From Flavobacteriia bacterium (GTDB lineage: Bacteria > Bacteroidota > Bacteroidia > Flavobacteriales_D > Crocinitomicaceae), in contig CANFUT010000023.1 of NCBI GenBank assembly GCA_947450325.1, positions 1 through 64,000 on the forward strand: a stretch of DNA of 64,000 nucleotides, read 5' to 3'. The notes under the pieces were generated by a model, which saw only the letters and a program-made list of their open reading frames with translations, was not told the DNA's origin and did no database searches. The position numbers and the translations under genes are program-made. Positions 53,679-61,742 of the stretch are shown here, piece by piece; position 1 is the stretch's first letter, and the number at the start of each line of letters is the position of its first letter.

Positions 53679-55628
53679 TTATCGCTTGATGATGAATTTT
53701 TTAGAAGTGGAACTTCCGTTTTCGAATTCACAAGAGATGAAATAAATTCCTTCTTTTAGGTCTTTAGTATCTACTGTTAGCAAAGAAGATTTTGAAACTT
53801 GTACGTTGTCTGATTTCAATTTCTTTCCTGCTAAATCAATGATTGAATATTTTACTTTTTCGTTTTTTGCTAAATCAAACTGCAATTGAATTTTATCTTG
53901 TGCAGGATTTGGAAACAATTCGATTTTCTTATCGTCTGATTCAATTTCCTCCACATCCAGTACATATCCAACTGTAAATCTTTCTTTGATATTGCACCCA
54001 AAATCTCCGTTGAAATTTTTTAGCAATCCTAAAGATGTTTCTTTAATAAAACGCGCTTGACCTGCGCCTGGATCTACGTCGTAATATTGATAATACCACC
54101 AAGAAATTCCGTCGCAGTTGTCATCAGTCATTTCGAAAGTGTAGCATCCAGTTGGAAGTGACAACGTATCGATGTAAAGTGAATCATTGACATTATTGAT
54201 TCTACTTGCGACAACCGTTCCCGAAGCATCTTTGATTGTCCAGTTTGTTTCGTTGTAAGGCGAATTGCTTGTTGATGTGGCGTTGTTTGTTTTAAAATAC
54301 ATTCTGAATGTCAACGGATATGATTTCACATGTATAAATGTTGTTTTGTATTCATCATTGAATTGATTTTGATCTTGCGCTTGACCGTTAACATTTGTCA
54401 AGTGAACATAAAATTGGTTTGATTCATTGCCGCTGAAAACTGCAGTGTTTGAACCTAAGTCAATTTCTTCTTCTTGCATGAAAGCCAAATTCCCCGTCCA
54501 ATTGAAAGTTGCCGCTTGACCGCCTACTAATTGATATTCGATGGTCATACTAGTCAAAGGATCAGTTCCAACGTTTTTTACTTTGATTATTGGATTGTTA
54601 CAAACGCTATTCGAACGCGTATAATTTGGATCGTTCGTTGGTGCAATTACATCTTCAATCGAAGCGTCTAAAGTGTGATTCGGTGCTTTGTATGTTATTA
54701 ACTGTGACACAACATTGAATCCACCGGTGTTCGTTTGGTCTGGAGAAGTATAAGGTTCAAAATCCATATTGACTTCAAAAGCAGAAGCAGGATTGGTGAT
54801 GTCGCTGATATCATGAATGATTGGATAAACAATTTCCCCTGGACACCAATTGGCGCGTTCAAACAACCAAGTTCCAGTTTGAGGATAAATATTGTTTACA
54901 CCACAATTGCTTTTCCAAAGTTGTTTTTGAGCAATTTGCGTTCCGTTGATTTTTTGTTGGTAATATTTACTGCAAAATTCTCCACAACCATTGTTGTCAG
55001 AACCATGACCACTGATGATGTTTTTCAAAATAGCATTCGTAACAGGTGCATTGTAAGTGAAATTTTTTGGTACCAAATTGTTTTCAATTGGGTTTGAAGT
55101 ATTTCCATAAGAGAAATAACCATCGTACACATTTTTCGCAGCAACTGCATCCATTGGTGGAATTCCTTCGATGTATTCAATTTTCAATGTCAAAGTAAAA
55201 CCCCAAGAATATCCTTCATACTGATATTGCATGTCTAGATTTCCATTCAAAATGGGCGCATAGTCAGTAACGTCAACGATGTAGTCGTGTTTTCTTGCAG
55301 TGGTCCAATCAGTCGCATATGGTGTAATGATTCTTGCCAACTCCACTGTATCTGCATTTTGAGGTTTGGCGTAAACCAGAGTAGTATAATCCCAAGAACC
55401 GCAATATTGAGAACCTGAAGGACAATTGTATCTACCCAAAATGTAGTGCATTCGAATTTTTCGATATCGAGTTCCAGCTGCTGGCAGAACAGCCGTTGTA
55501 TCGTAATTCCCGTAGTGATCAATTTTTCTATTTTCAAAAACTGTTACCCAAGTTGTGTCGCCTGGAGCGGCAAAAAGATTGATTGCATTGAAAGCAAAAA
55601 GGCAAAAAAGTAATATAGAACGCGTCAT
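53679..55628 (-). CDS. Secreted PNGase F-like protein with T9SS sorting domain
   Basis: A 649-aa protein with a signal peptide (ends INLFAAPG). Residues ~25-330 match the two jelly-roll domains of peptide-N-glycosidase F: TTWVTVFENRKIDHYG, RYRKIRMHYILGRYNCPSG, YCGSWDYTTLVY (D80 as likely counterpart of the catalytic Asp), GHGSDNNGCGEFCSK, WLFERANWCPGEIV. PNGase F hydrolyses the Asn-GlcNAc bond of N-glycoproteins. A CARDB-like segment and a lectin-like segment follow, then a T9SS type A domain (from about 565; IELFPNPAQDKIQLQFD, EGIYFISCEF). It is transcribed alone. Activity is inferred, since the Glu residues were not verified. Confidence 0.85.
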   Translation of the reverse strand: MTRSILLFCLFAFNAINLFAAPGDTTWVTVFENRKIDHYGNYDTTAVLPAAGTRYRKIRMHYILGRYNCPSGSQYCGSWDYTTLVYAKPQNADTVELARIITPYATDWTTARKHDYIVDVTDYAPILNGNLDMQYQYEGYSWGFTLTLKIEYIEGIPPMDAVAAKNVYDGYFSYGNTSNPIENNLVPKNFTYNAPVTNAILKNIISGHGSDNNGCGEFCSKYYQQKINGTQIAQKQLWKSNCGVNNIYPQTGTWLFERANWCPGEIVYPIIHDISDITNPASAFEVNMDFEPYTSPDQTNTGGFNVVSQLITYKAPNHTLDASIEDVIAPTNDPNYTRSNSVCNNPIIKVKNVGTDPLTSMTIEYQLVGGQAATFNWTGNLAFMQEEEIDLGSNTAVFSGNESNQFYVHLTNVNGQAQDQNQFNDEYKTTFIHVKSYPLTFRMYFKTNNATSTSNSPYNETNWTIKDASGTVVASRINNVNDSLYIDTLSLPTGCYTFEMTDDNCDGISWWYYQYYDVDPGAGQARFIKETSLGLLKNFNGDFGCNIKERFTVGYVLDVEEIESDDKKIELFPNPAQDKIQLQFDLAKNEKVKYSIIDLAGKKLKSDNVQVSKSSLLTVDTKDLKEGIYFISCEFENGSSTSKKFIIKR

Positions 55629-55859
55629 TTGTTAAATTTTTGGTGAAGATAATTCATTTCAGCGTTATTTATCACATCCCTGAAGCTCAATTTTCATTTT
55701 ATTCTTGGATTTTTAGTTTTTTGAATCTGAATTCTTTTTAAAAAGTAAAAAATAATGAATAAGGGGTCTTTTTTTAGGTGAAACTGATTTAAAAAATAGT
55801 TTTTTCATGAATTTGATTAAAAAATAGGGGGTGTGTTGAAAAATAAATGCATTTTTTTA
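55629..55859. other. Divergent intergenic region upstream of glnA
   Basis: AT-rich DNA between the divergent PNGase F-like gene and the glnA promoter. A short GGGGG run lies at 55827-55831. No ORF or RNA gene is seen. Confidence 0.45.
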
Positions 55860-55889
55860 TTGTTTACCCCTCAAAAACTTCTATTTTTG
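55860..55889 (+). promoter_or_regulatory. Putative glnA promoter (TTG-N19-TATTTTTG)
   Basis: TTG (55860-55862) and TATTTTTG (55882-55889) have a 19-bp spacer, matching the Bacteroidota consensus. The predicted start near 55896 leaves a leader of about 12 nt before ATG 55908. Confidence 0.6.
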
Positions 55890-55907
55890 TAAAAAAAAAT
55901 ATTTTTC

Positions 55908-58091
55908 ATGGCAACAATTAGACAGCAAGCGTATCAAGATGTATTACATCGTACCCCGAAACACATTGAGTTTGACGGGAAAATTTCTGAGATTTTTGGA
56001 GAAAATGTTTTTCACCAAGAAGTAATGCGTGAATATCTTCCAGATGGAGCGTACAAAATGATGATGGCTTCCATGCAAAGTGGAGCACGTTTAGATCGTA
56101 ATATCGCTGATCAAGTTGCTTCAGCCATGAAAGATTGGGCTTTGACAAAAGGCGCAACACATTATACACACTGGTTTCAACCTTTGACAGGTACAACTGC
56201 TGAAAAGCACGACGCGTTTTTCAAGCCAGTTGGTCCAGGAAGAGCAATCGAGCGTTTTGATGGAGATTTGTTGGTTCAACAAGAGCCAGATGCTTCGTCT
56301 TTTCCAAATGGTGGAATTAGAAATACTTTCGAAGCAAGAGGTTATACTGCTTGGGATCCTTCTTCGCCAGCATTTGTAATCGGTAAAACATTGTGTATAC
56401 CAACGATTTTCATTTCATATACTGGTGAATCTTTGGATTATAAAATGCCATTAATTAAAGCATTGCACGCAGTTGATCAAGCTGCAGTGGATGTTTGCCA
56501 ATATTTTGATAAAAACGTAACCAAAGTCATCGCAACGTTGGGTTGGGAACAAGAATATTTCTTGATTGACAAAGCTTTGTACAATGCACGTCCTGATATC
56601 ATGATGACAGGACGAGCGTTGTTCGGTCAAGCTCCAGCGAAAGGACAACAATTGGAAGACCACTATTTTGGTTCAATTCCAGAAAGAGTTACTGCTTTTA
56701 TGCGTGATTTTGAAACAGAATCTATTCGTTTGGGAATTCCTGTTACTACGCGTCACAATGAGGTTGCGCCAAATCAATTCGAGTGTGCACCGATTTTTGA
56801 AGAATGTAACTTGGCAAACGACCACAACTTATTGTTGATGGATTTGTTGGAGAAAATTGCTATCAAACATGATTTCAGAGTTTTATTGCATGAGAAACCA
56901 TTCTCAGGAGTAAACGGTTCTGGAAAACACAATAACTGGTCATTGTCGACGAATACTGGCGTGAACTTATTGGCACCTGGAAAAAATCCAAAAACGAATT
57001 TACAATTCTTGACTTTTTTCGTGAATACGATCAAAGCGATTCACGATAATGCAGATTTGTTGCGTGCTTGTATCGCATCAGCGAGCAATGATCACCGTTT
57101 GGGAGCAAACGAAGCGCCACCAGCAATTATTTCAACTTTCATCGGAACCTATTTATCTTCGGTGTTAGATGATTTAGAGCAAAGTGTGAAAGCTGGCAAA
57201 ATGAGTCCAGAAGAAAAAACGGAATTGAAATTGAATATCGGTAAAATTCCACAAATCATGTTGGATAATACGGATAGAAATAGAACTTCACCTTTCGCCT
57301 TTACAGGAAATAAATTTGAGTTCAGAGCGGTTGGTTCTTCTGCAAACTGTTCAAAATCGATGATTGTTTTGAATACCATTATGGCAAGTCAATTGCGTAT
57401 TTTCAAAGCGCAAGTAGATGCTAGAATTGAGAAAGGCGATTCAAAAGACGAAGCAATTTTAAAAGAATTGCAACAAATGATCAAAGATTCTAAGAAAATT
57501 CGTTTCGAAGGAAATGGATACGGAGACGAATGGGTGAAAGAAGCTGAAAAAAGAGGTTTGAATAACTTCAAAGACACGCCACGTTCATTGGATATTTGGG
57601 ATGACAAACGTATCATCGGAATTTTTGAAGAATTGAACGTTTTGACTCACAGAGAAATTGAAGCTAGAAAAGAAATCGAATTTGAAAATTATGTTCATAA
57701 ATTGCAAATTGAAGCACGTTTGATTGGCGATTTAACGCAAAACCATATCATTCCTGCAGTAATCAATTACCAAAATAGATTGATTCAAAATGTACAAGGT
57801 TTGATTTCTGTTCTTGGAAAAGATGGTGCAGGTGCAGCCAAAGCACAAACGGAATTGATTACTAAAATTTCTGAGCACTTAAACAAAATGAAATCTTTGT
57901 GTGATGTGATGTTGGAAGCACGTAAAAAAGCAAACAAAATCGAATCAATCGAAGAAAAAGCAGTTGCTTATTGCGATGAAGTGAAAGTTTATTTTGACGA
58001 CATTCGCTACCACGCAGACAAATTAGAATTATTGGTTGACGACGAATTGTGGCCGTTGCCAAAATTCAGAGAGATGTTGTTTACGCGTTAA
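55908..58091 (+). CDS. glnA: Glutamine synthetase type III
   Basis: 727 aa, the size of GSIII (GlnN), far longer than type I enzymes. Typical blocks are the N-terminal FGENVFHQEVMREYLPDGAY, THYTHWFQPLTGTTAEKHDA, LGWEQEYFLID (active-site Glu), RHNEVAPNQFECAP, HEKPFSGVNGSGKHNNWSL and DRNRTSPFAFTGNKFEFRAV. It forms glutamine from glutamate, ammonia and ATP. The type I adenylylation motif is absent, as expected for GSIII. It is expressed from its own promoter and followed by a strong terminator. Confidence 0.96.
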   Translation: MATIRQQAYQDVLHRTPKHIEFDGKISEIFGENVFHQEVMREYLPDGAYKMMMASMQSGARLDRNIADQVASAMKDWALTKGATHYTHWFQPLTGTTAEKHDAFFKPVGPGRAIERFDGDLLVQQEPDASSFPNGGIRNTFEARGYTAWDPSSPAFVIGKTLCIPTIFISYTGESLDYKMPLIKALHAVDQAAVDVCQYFDKNVTKVIATLGWEQEYFLIDKALYNARPDIMMTGRALFGQAPAKGQQLEDHYFGSIPERVTAFMRDFETESIRLGIPVTTRHNEVAPNQFECAPIFEECNLANDHNLLLMDLLEKIAIKHDFRVLLHEKPFSGVNGSGKHNNWSLSTNTGVNLLAPGKNPKTNLQFLTFFVNTIKAIHDNADLLRACIASASNDHRLGANEAPPAIISTFIGTYLSSVLDDLEQSVKAGKMSPEEKTELKLNIGKIPQIMLDNTDRNRTSPFAFTGNKFEFRAVGSSANCSKSMIVLNTIMASQLRIFKAQVDARIEKGDSKDEAILKELQQMIKDSKKIRFEGNGYGDEWVKEAEKRGLNNFKDTPRSLDIWDDKRIIGIFEELNVLTHREIEARKEIEFENYVHKLQIEARLIGDLTQNHIIPAVINYQNRLIQNVQGLISVLGKDGAGAAKAQTELITKISEHLNKMKSLCDVMLEARKKANKIESIEEKAVAYCDEVKVYFDDIRYHADKLELLVDDELWPLPKFREMLFTR

Positions 58092-58113
58092 TCAATTGAC
58101 AATAGATTTTTTG

Positions 58114-58150
58114 AAACGTGAAATTTCCTAGTGAGATTTCACGTTTTTTT
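58114..58150 (+). terminator. Rho-independent terminator of glnA
   Basis: AAACGTGAAAT (58114-58124) pairs perfectly with ATTTCACGTTT (58136-58146), followed by T through 58150. The right arm and T tract recur at 60888-60905 after the next three genes. Confidence 0.9.
58133..58150. repeat. 18-bp direct repeat, left copy
   Basis: GAGATTTCACGTTTTTTT, the right arm and T tract of the glnA terminator. It is repeated exactly at 60888-60905, on the far side of a three-gene cassette. Confidence 0.75.
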
Positions 58151-58245
58151 GTTTAAATAATTTATAAAATATTTTTTGCGGGTTATTTCAAATTTTTCAG
58201 TAATTTAGTTGAACTGATTTTTAAATTATACCTAATCTTTTACTA

Positions 58246-58329
58246 ATGAAATTACTGAAATTCAACCTGAGAAATCCGCTGATAAACAAAGGAGAAGAAA
58301 CCATAAGGTTTATAAAAACAGCGCAATGA
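58246..58329 (+). CDS. Possible 27-aa leader peptide coupled to the outer-membrane gene
   Basis: A short frame ATG 58246 to TGA 58327-58329 overlaps the start codon of the outer-membrane protein gene as ATGA (58326-58329), the same overlap used between the later genes of the cassette. The peptide is basic (about six Lys/Arg in 27) with no hydrophobic core, beginning MKLLKFNLRNP. It could be a translated leader that couples initiation, or chance. There is no independent evidence for translation. Confidence 0.3.
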   Translation: MKLLKFNLRNPLINKGEETIRFIKTAQ

Positions 58330-59114
58330 AAAGTATTTTAGTTTCCCTCATTTTTATTTGCATCGCATTATTTGCGCTTGCGCAAGACAAAGGTGATCTT
58401 TCTTTTTCGTTGGGCTACAATAGATGTAACTATAGTATGAAGGATGCGCAAGAATATTTGGCAGATCCAACTTTTTTTGATCCCATGTTTTATTCGAACA
58501 TTAGTTTTAGTGACATCAAGCAGGGAAAGATGTATGACATGGAATTAACGTATCAATTTTTTAAATATGTTGATTTCGGTTTACACCTAAATTACCAAGG
58601 GTCTGAGTTGACTCGCTCTTTTTTTTACCAACATTATCCAGATCCTATTACCTACCCAGATTCCATTCAATTTACATTCGCTGGATTGAATATGATAGAG
58701 ACAAGGTCAATTTCAACGGGCTTAACTGGCAATGTATTGCTAAATAAAGTTTTTCATTTTGAGGATTATGAATCAAAAATCTTAAAGCGAATAACCTTGG
58801 TGTCAGGAATTAAGTTTTTGGTTGGAATGAGCTCAATGCGGAACCAGGAGAGTTTAACTTTTCCAGTAACCTCTGAATTTGTGCGGACTAATTTAAATTC
58901 AACTAATTTCAATGGAAGGGCGGAATTAAAAATTGGTTATAGATTTGAAAAAGATTTATTTACAGAAATAGGTATTAAACTCGGCTATCAAGTCCATTTA
59001 ACTGCTCCGTTGGAAAATCTCAACCGAGATAACCTCAGCTCACCCAGTCACAATGAGTTTCGATTGGATTTTGGAGGTTTTTATTATGGTTTATTTTTAA
59101 AATTGGGGAAATGA
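58326..59114 (+). CDS. Outer-membrane beta-barrel protein, cassette paralog 1
   Basis: A 262-aa protein with a signal peptide (ends ALFALAQ). Alternating amphipathic strands (DLSFSLGYNRCNYSM, YVDFGLHLNYQGSEL, FNGRAELKIGYRF, LFTEIGIKLGYQVHL, FGGFYYGLFLKLGK) indicate a small outer-membrane barrel. It is paralogous to the protein at 60055-60882 (shared FNG+.EL...Y, LFT..GIK.GY and a closing GFYYGLFL+.GK-like strand). Its stop overlaps the start of the next gene by ATGA. Function unknown; the two paralogs and the lipoprotein between them probably form one envelope unit. Confidence 0.7.
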   Translation: MKSILVSLIFICIALFALAQDKGDLSFSLGYNRCNYSMKDAQEYLADPTFFDPMFYSNISFSDIKQGKMYDMELTYQFFKYVDFGLHLNYQGSELTRSFFYQHYPDPITYPDSIQFTFAGLNMIETRSISTGLTGNVLLNKVFHFEDYESKILKRITLVSGIKFLVGMSSMRNQESLTFPVTSEFVRTNLNSTNFNGRAELKIGYRFEKDLFTEIGIKLGYQVHLTAPLENLNRDNLSSPSHNEFRLDFGGFYYGLFLKLGK

Positions 59115-60055
59115 TAAAACTATTAGTTGGCATATTGATTTGTATCAGTCTTTTTTCATGCAAGAAAGAAAAAGTTCAAGTGGAAGAACCTGTTTTGCAA
59201 TCTGCAACAGAAGATTATTATTGCCAGTCGTTACTCCCTCCGGAGCTGCAGTTTATTAGCCCAACGGAGTTTACGGATTACGATGAAACATACTATAACT
59301 ATCCCATTATTAATCCGAATAACCCTGCTGAGATTGTGTACCTAAATGGCAATTTTCCTAATGGTAAAATAATGTTTTACAATCTTGATACCAAAGAAAA
59401 GCGGGTTCTATTTGATGGTAACAGCGGTAGTAGTTTTTCATGGAGCAAAAAGGATTGGATTTTATTTCAGGATACTGAAAATTTTAGTATTTTTAAGATC
59501 AAAAGTAATGGAGACAGTTTGACAAGACTAACCTTTGATGGAAATATTTTTTTTCCAAAATGGAATCACGACGGAACTAAGTTTATTTGTTCAAAAAAAT
59601 TTGCAACTCAGTATTCCTTCATCATGAATGAAGATGGTCATGTAATTGATTCAATTACTGATTGGCATCATACGAACGGAAACTGGTCGCATCCTCAATA
59701 CTATGTTGGAGGGTCAACCTTTGAAATTATATTTATGGATTTGAAAACTCATGTGGTGTTTGATCATTTATATTTTAATAATCAAGTAGATTTTGTTGGT
59801 TGGGCTTCCATTTCAGAAATATACTATAGAATAGGACGTAAACTTATACTTTATGATATTTATACCAAAAAGAAAACAGTTGTTAAGGATCAATGTTATC
59901 GTGGTTTCAATAGTGCTGATGCGACCGCTGATTATTCAAGAATCCTTTTTCAGGTCATTGAATCTACATTGGAGCCAAATAATCGACTGTTTCTAGACTC
60001 CAAGTTGGTTTTAATGAAAAAGGATGGTACTGATGAAATTGAAATTTTGCCCTAA
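59111..60055 (+). CDS. Lipoprotein with TolB/PD40-like beta-propeller
   Basis: A 314-aa protein with a lipoprotein signal (LVGILICISLFSCKK, lipobox Cys at about 17). The mature part has WD40/PD40-type blades: IMFYNLDTKEKRVLFDGNSG, FSWSKKDWILFQDTENFSIF, SLTRLTFDGNIFFPKWNHDG and ADATADYSRILFQV. Such TolB-like propellers mediate protein contacts in the envelope. It overlaps both neighbours (ATGA at 59111-59114, TAATG at 60053-60057), so the three genes are translated together. The specific partner is unknown. Confidence 0.75.
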   Translation: MIKLLVGILICISLFSCKKEKVQVEEPVLQSATEDYYCQSLLPPELQFISPTEFTDYDETYYNYPIINPNNPAEIVYLNGNFPNGKIMFYNLDTKEKRVLFDGNSGSSFSWSKKDWILFQDTENFSIFKIKSNGDSLTRLTFDGNIFFPKWNHDGTKFICSKKFATQYSFIMNEDGHVIDSITDWHHTNGNWSHPQYYVGGSTFEIIFMDLKTHVVFDHLYFNNQVDFVGWASISEIYYRIGRKLILYDIYTKKKTVVKDQCYRGFNSADATADYSRILFQVIESTLEPNNRLFLDSKLVLMKKDGTDEIEILP

Positions 60056-60882
60056 TGACTTGCTTTATGAATAAAAAGAGTTTTCGGGCCCTGACTTTAA
60101 ATTTGGTAGGTATATGCCTAACAATGTCGTTTTTTATGGACGCTTTTTCGCAGCAGAAAAAAGATTTCAGTGTTGAGTTTAGCGCCATTATGGTAGGTCA
60201 AAAAATGAATTCGGTAAATGACTTCATCAATAGAGATGCAACCTATGATTGGACTAATATTTCCAATGATGATAAATTTTTAAATTCACTCAACGATGGA
60301 TTTGATTACAGTTTATCGGTTAAATATCAAATTAGTAATTATTTTGATGTAGGTATTTACACAAATTACAATACCTCGTGTTTGCAACGGAGTTTTCGTG
60401 TTGAATCTTCAGACCCACCACCTTTCATTCAAGTTTACCATGGAGAAGTGAAAAATATAGCCAATGCGTTTTCAGTAGGTTTGAGCTCAGATATATATCT
60501 TAATAAGTTGTTTAATTTTTCGAGGTTCAATTCTTTAGTTTTGCAGAAAGTGATTTGGTCTATCGGTCTAAAAGGCGGTTACGGTAAAAGTTATTTTATT
60601 GAAAAAGCACTTGTAAAAGAGTATACTGAAGATTATCGCTATTATAACTTTAGCGCATCCAATTTTAATGGTAAAGTAGAACTCGCATTGAGTTATCCGT
60701 TGTATGATAGTCAGTTATTTACTCACCTAGGAATTAAAGGTGGCTATAATTTTTACAAATCATCCGCTTTGCGAACTTATTCAGGTAATAGCTCAGCTTC
60801 AGTTCAAAGTAATTTGCCACAAATAAATGTAGATTTTAGCGGTTATTATTTAGGATTCTTTTTAAGAATCGGGAAGCATTGA
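60055..60882 (+). CDS. Outer-membrane beta-barrel protein, cassette paralog 2
   Basis: A 275-aa protein (ATG 60055, overlapping the upstream stop by one base; ATG 60067 is an alternative). The signal peptide ends FFMDAFSQ. Barrel strands include DFSVEFSAIMVGQKM, YFDVGIYTNYNTSCL, FNGKVELALSYPL, LFTHLGIKGGYNFYK and a closing FSGYYLGFFLRIGKH. It is clearly a diverged copy of the protein at 58326, separated from it by the propeller lipoprotein. The 18-bp direct repeat lies 6 bp after the stop. No function can be assigned. Confidence 0.7.
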   Translation: MTCFMNKKSFRALTLNLVGICLTMSFFMDAFSQQKKDFSVEFSAIMVGQKMNSVNDFINRDATYDWTNISNDDKFLNSLNDGFDYSLSVKYQISNYFDVGIYTNYNTSCLQRSFRVESSDPPPFIQVYHGEVKNIANAFSVGLSSDIYLNKLFNFSRFNSLVLQKVIWSIGLKGGYGKSYFIEKALVKEYTEDYRYYNFSASNFNGKVELALSYPLYDSQLFTHLGIKGGYNFYKSSALRTYSGNSSASVQSNLPQINVDFSGYYLGFFLRIGKH

Positions 60883-60887
60883 TTCTG

Positions 60888-60905
60888 GAGATTTCACGTT
60901 TTTTT
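60888..60905. repeat. 18-bp direct repeat, right copy
   Basis: GAGATTTCACGTTTTTTT, identical to 58133-58150. Here the left terminator arm (AAACGTGAAAT) is missing, so this copy is only half a hairpin. Confidence 0.75.
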
Positions 60906-60950
60906 TTAGCCAATTTTTCATTTTCAAATTTCTCGTGTTGATTTAACCTT

Positions 60951-60958
60951 TATATTTG
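60951..60958 (+). promoter_or_regulatory. Possible -7 element upstream of the response regulator
   Basis: TATATTTG matches TAnnTTTG and lies 20 bp before ATG 60978. No TTTG is present at the expected -33 distance. Confidence 0.35.
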
Positions 60959-60977
60959 TTGTTTATAATCATTCTAA

Positions 60978-61652
60978 ATGAAAATCATACTCGCAGATAG
61001 CAATGAATTGATTCGAATTGGCTTGCGCGCCGTCTTGAGTTCTGAAAAGAACTTGCAAATTGTGGGCGAAGCAACGGATAACGATGAGCTTTTTTCGCTG
61101 ATCAAAAATTTTGGGTCTGACATCGTTTTGATTGATTATACTTCAACAGGATTTTCGATTGACATTATACCAAAAGTATTGTCCAAATTTCCGAATGTGA
61201 ATTTTGTGGCTATTACGCCTGAACAAAGTGCACAAACCTTGGTGAATGCCTTGAGAAGTGGCGTGAAAAGTTATGTCAAAAAGGATTGTGACGTTTCTGA
61301 AATCATCAATTCAGTGAAAGAAACGGGGAGAGGCAACAAGTTTTTCTGCGGACAGATTTTAGAAACCATTCAACGTGCAAGCATTGATGTGGATGACATA
61401 GATTTTGAATCTTTTTCTTGTGAACCCATTTTATTGTCAGAAAGGGAAAATGAAATCATTGTTTTCATCGCCGAAGGACAAACGAATGCACAAATTGCGG
61501 AAATATTGTTTTTGAGTAATCACACAATCAACACGCATCGCAAAAATATCATGGCGAAATTGGGCGTAAAAAACACGGCAGGAATCGTAATGTATGCGGT
61601 GAAAACCAACTTGGTAAGTCCGAATAAATTTTTATTTGCGGCTGAATCTTAA
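60978..61652 (+). CDS. NarL/LuxR-type response regulator
   Basis: A 224-aa two-domain regulator. The receiver domain (1-120) has an acidic residue at ILADSNE, the phospho-acceptor Asp 53 in IVLIDYTS, Thr 80 in FVAITPEQS and a conserved Lys in VKSYVKKDC. The LuxR-type helix-turn-helix (about 153-212) reads LSERENEIIVFIAEGQTNAQ, then IAEILFLSNHTINTHRKNI and MAKLGV. It is likely a DNA-binding activator. No histidine kinase is adjacent, so the cognate sensor is unknown. Confidence 0.9.
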   Translation: MKIILADSNELIRIGLRAVLSSEKNLQIVGEATDNDELFSLIKNFGSDIVLIDYTSTGFSIDIIPKVLSKFPNVNFVAITPEQSAQTLVNALRSGVKSYVKKDCDVSEIINSVKETGRGNKFFCGQILETIQRASIDVDDIDFESFSCEPILLSERENEIIVFIAEGQTNAQIAEILFLSNHTINTHRKNIMAKLGVKNTAGIVMYAVKTNLVSPNKFLFAAES

Positions 61653-61685
61653 TTTTCAACCAACTTTTTTCATTTTTTTTGGTCT

Positions 61686-61693
61686 TACATTTG
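61686..61693 (+). promoter_or_regulatory. Possible -7 element (TACATTTG)
   Basis: TACATTTG matches TAnnTTTG, 50 bp before ATG 61743, with no clear -33 element. Confidence 0.35.
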
Positions 61694-61742
61694 AACGAAT
61701 GTTGATTCGAATTGTACAAAGACGCAATTCAATACAGTTTTT

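Noticed and set aside
33766-55831. Similar AAAAT[A/G]GGGGG strings upstream of two minus/plus gene starts (about 33761 and 55821)
   Set aside because: Only two short, imperfect matches at different distances and orientations to genes; chance is sufficient.
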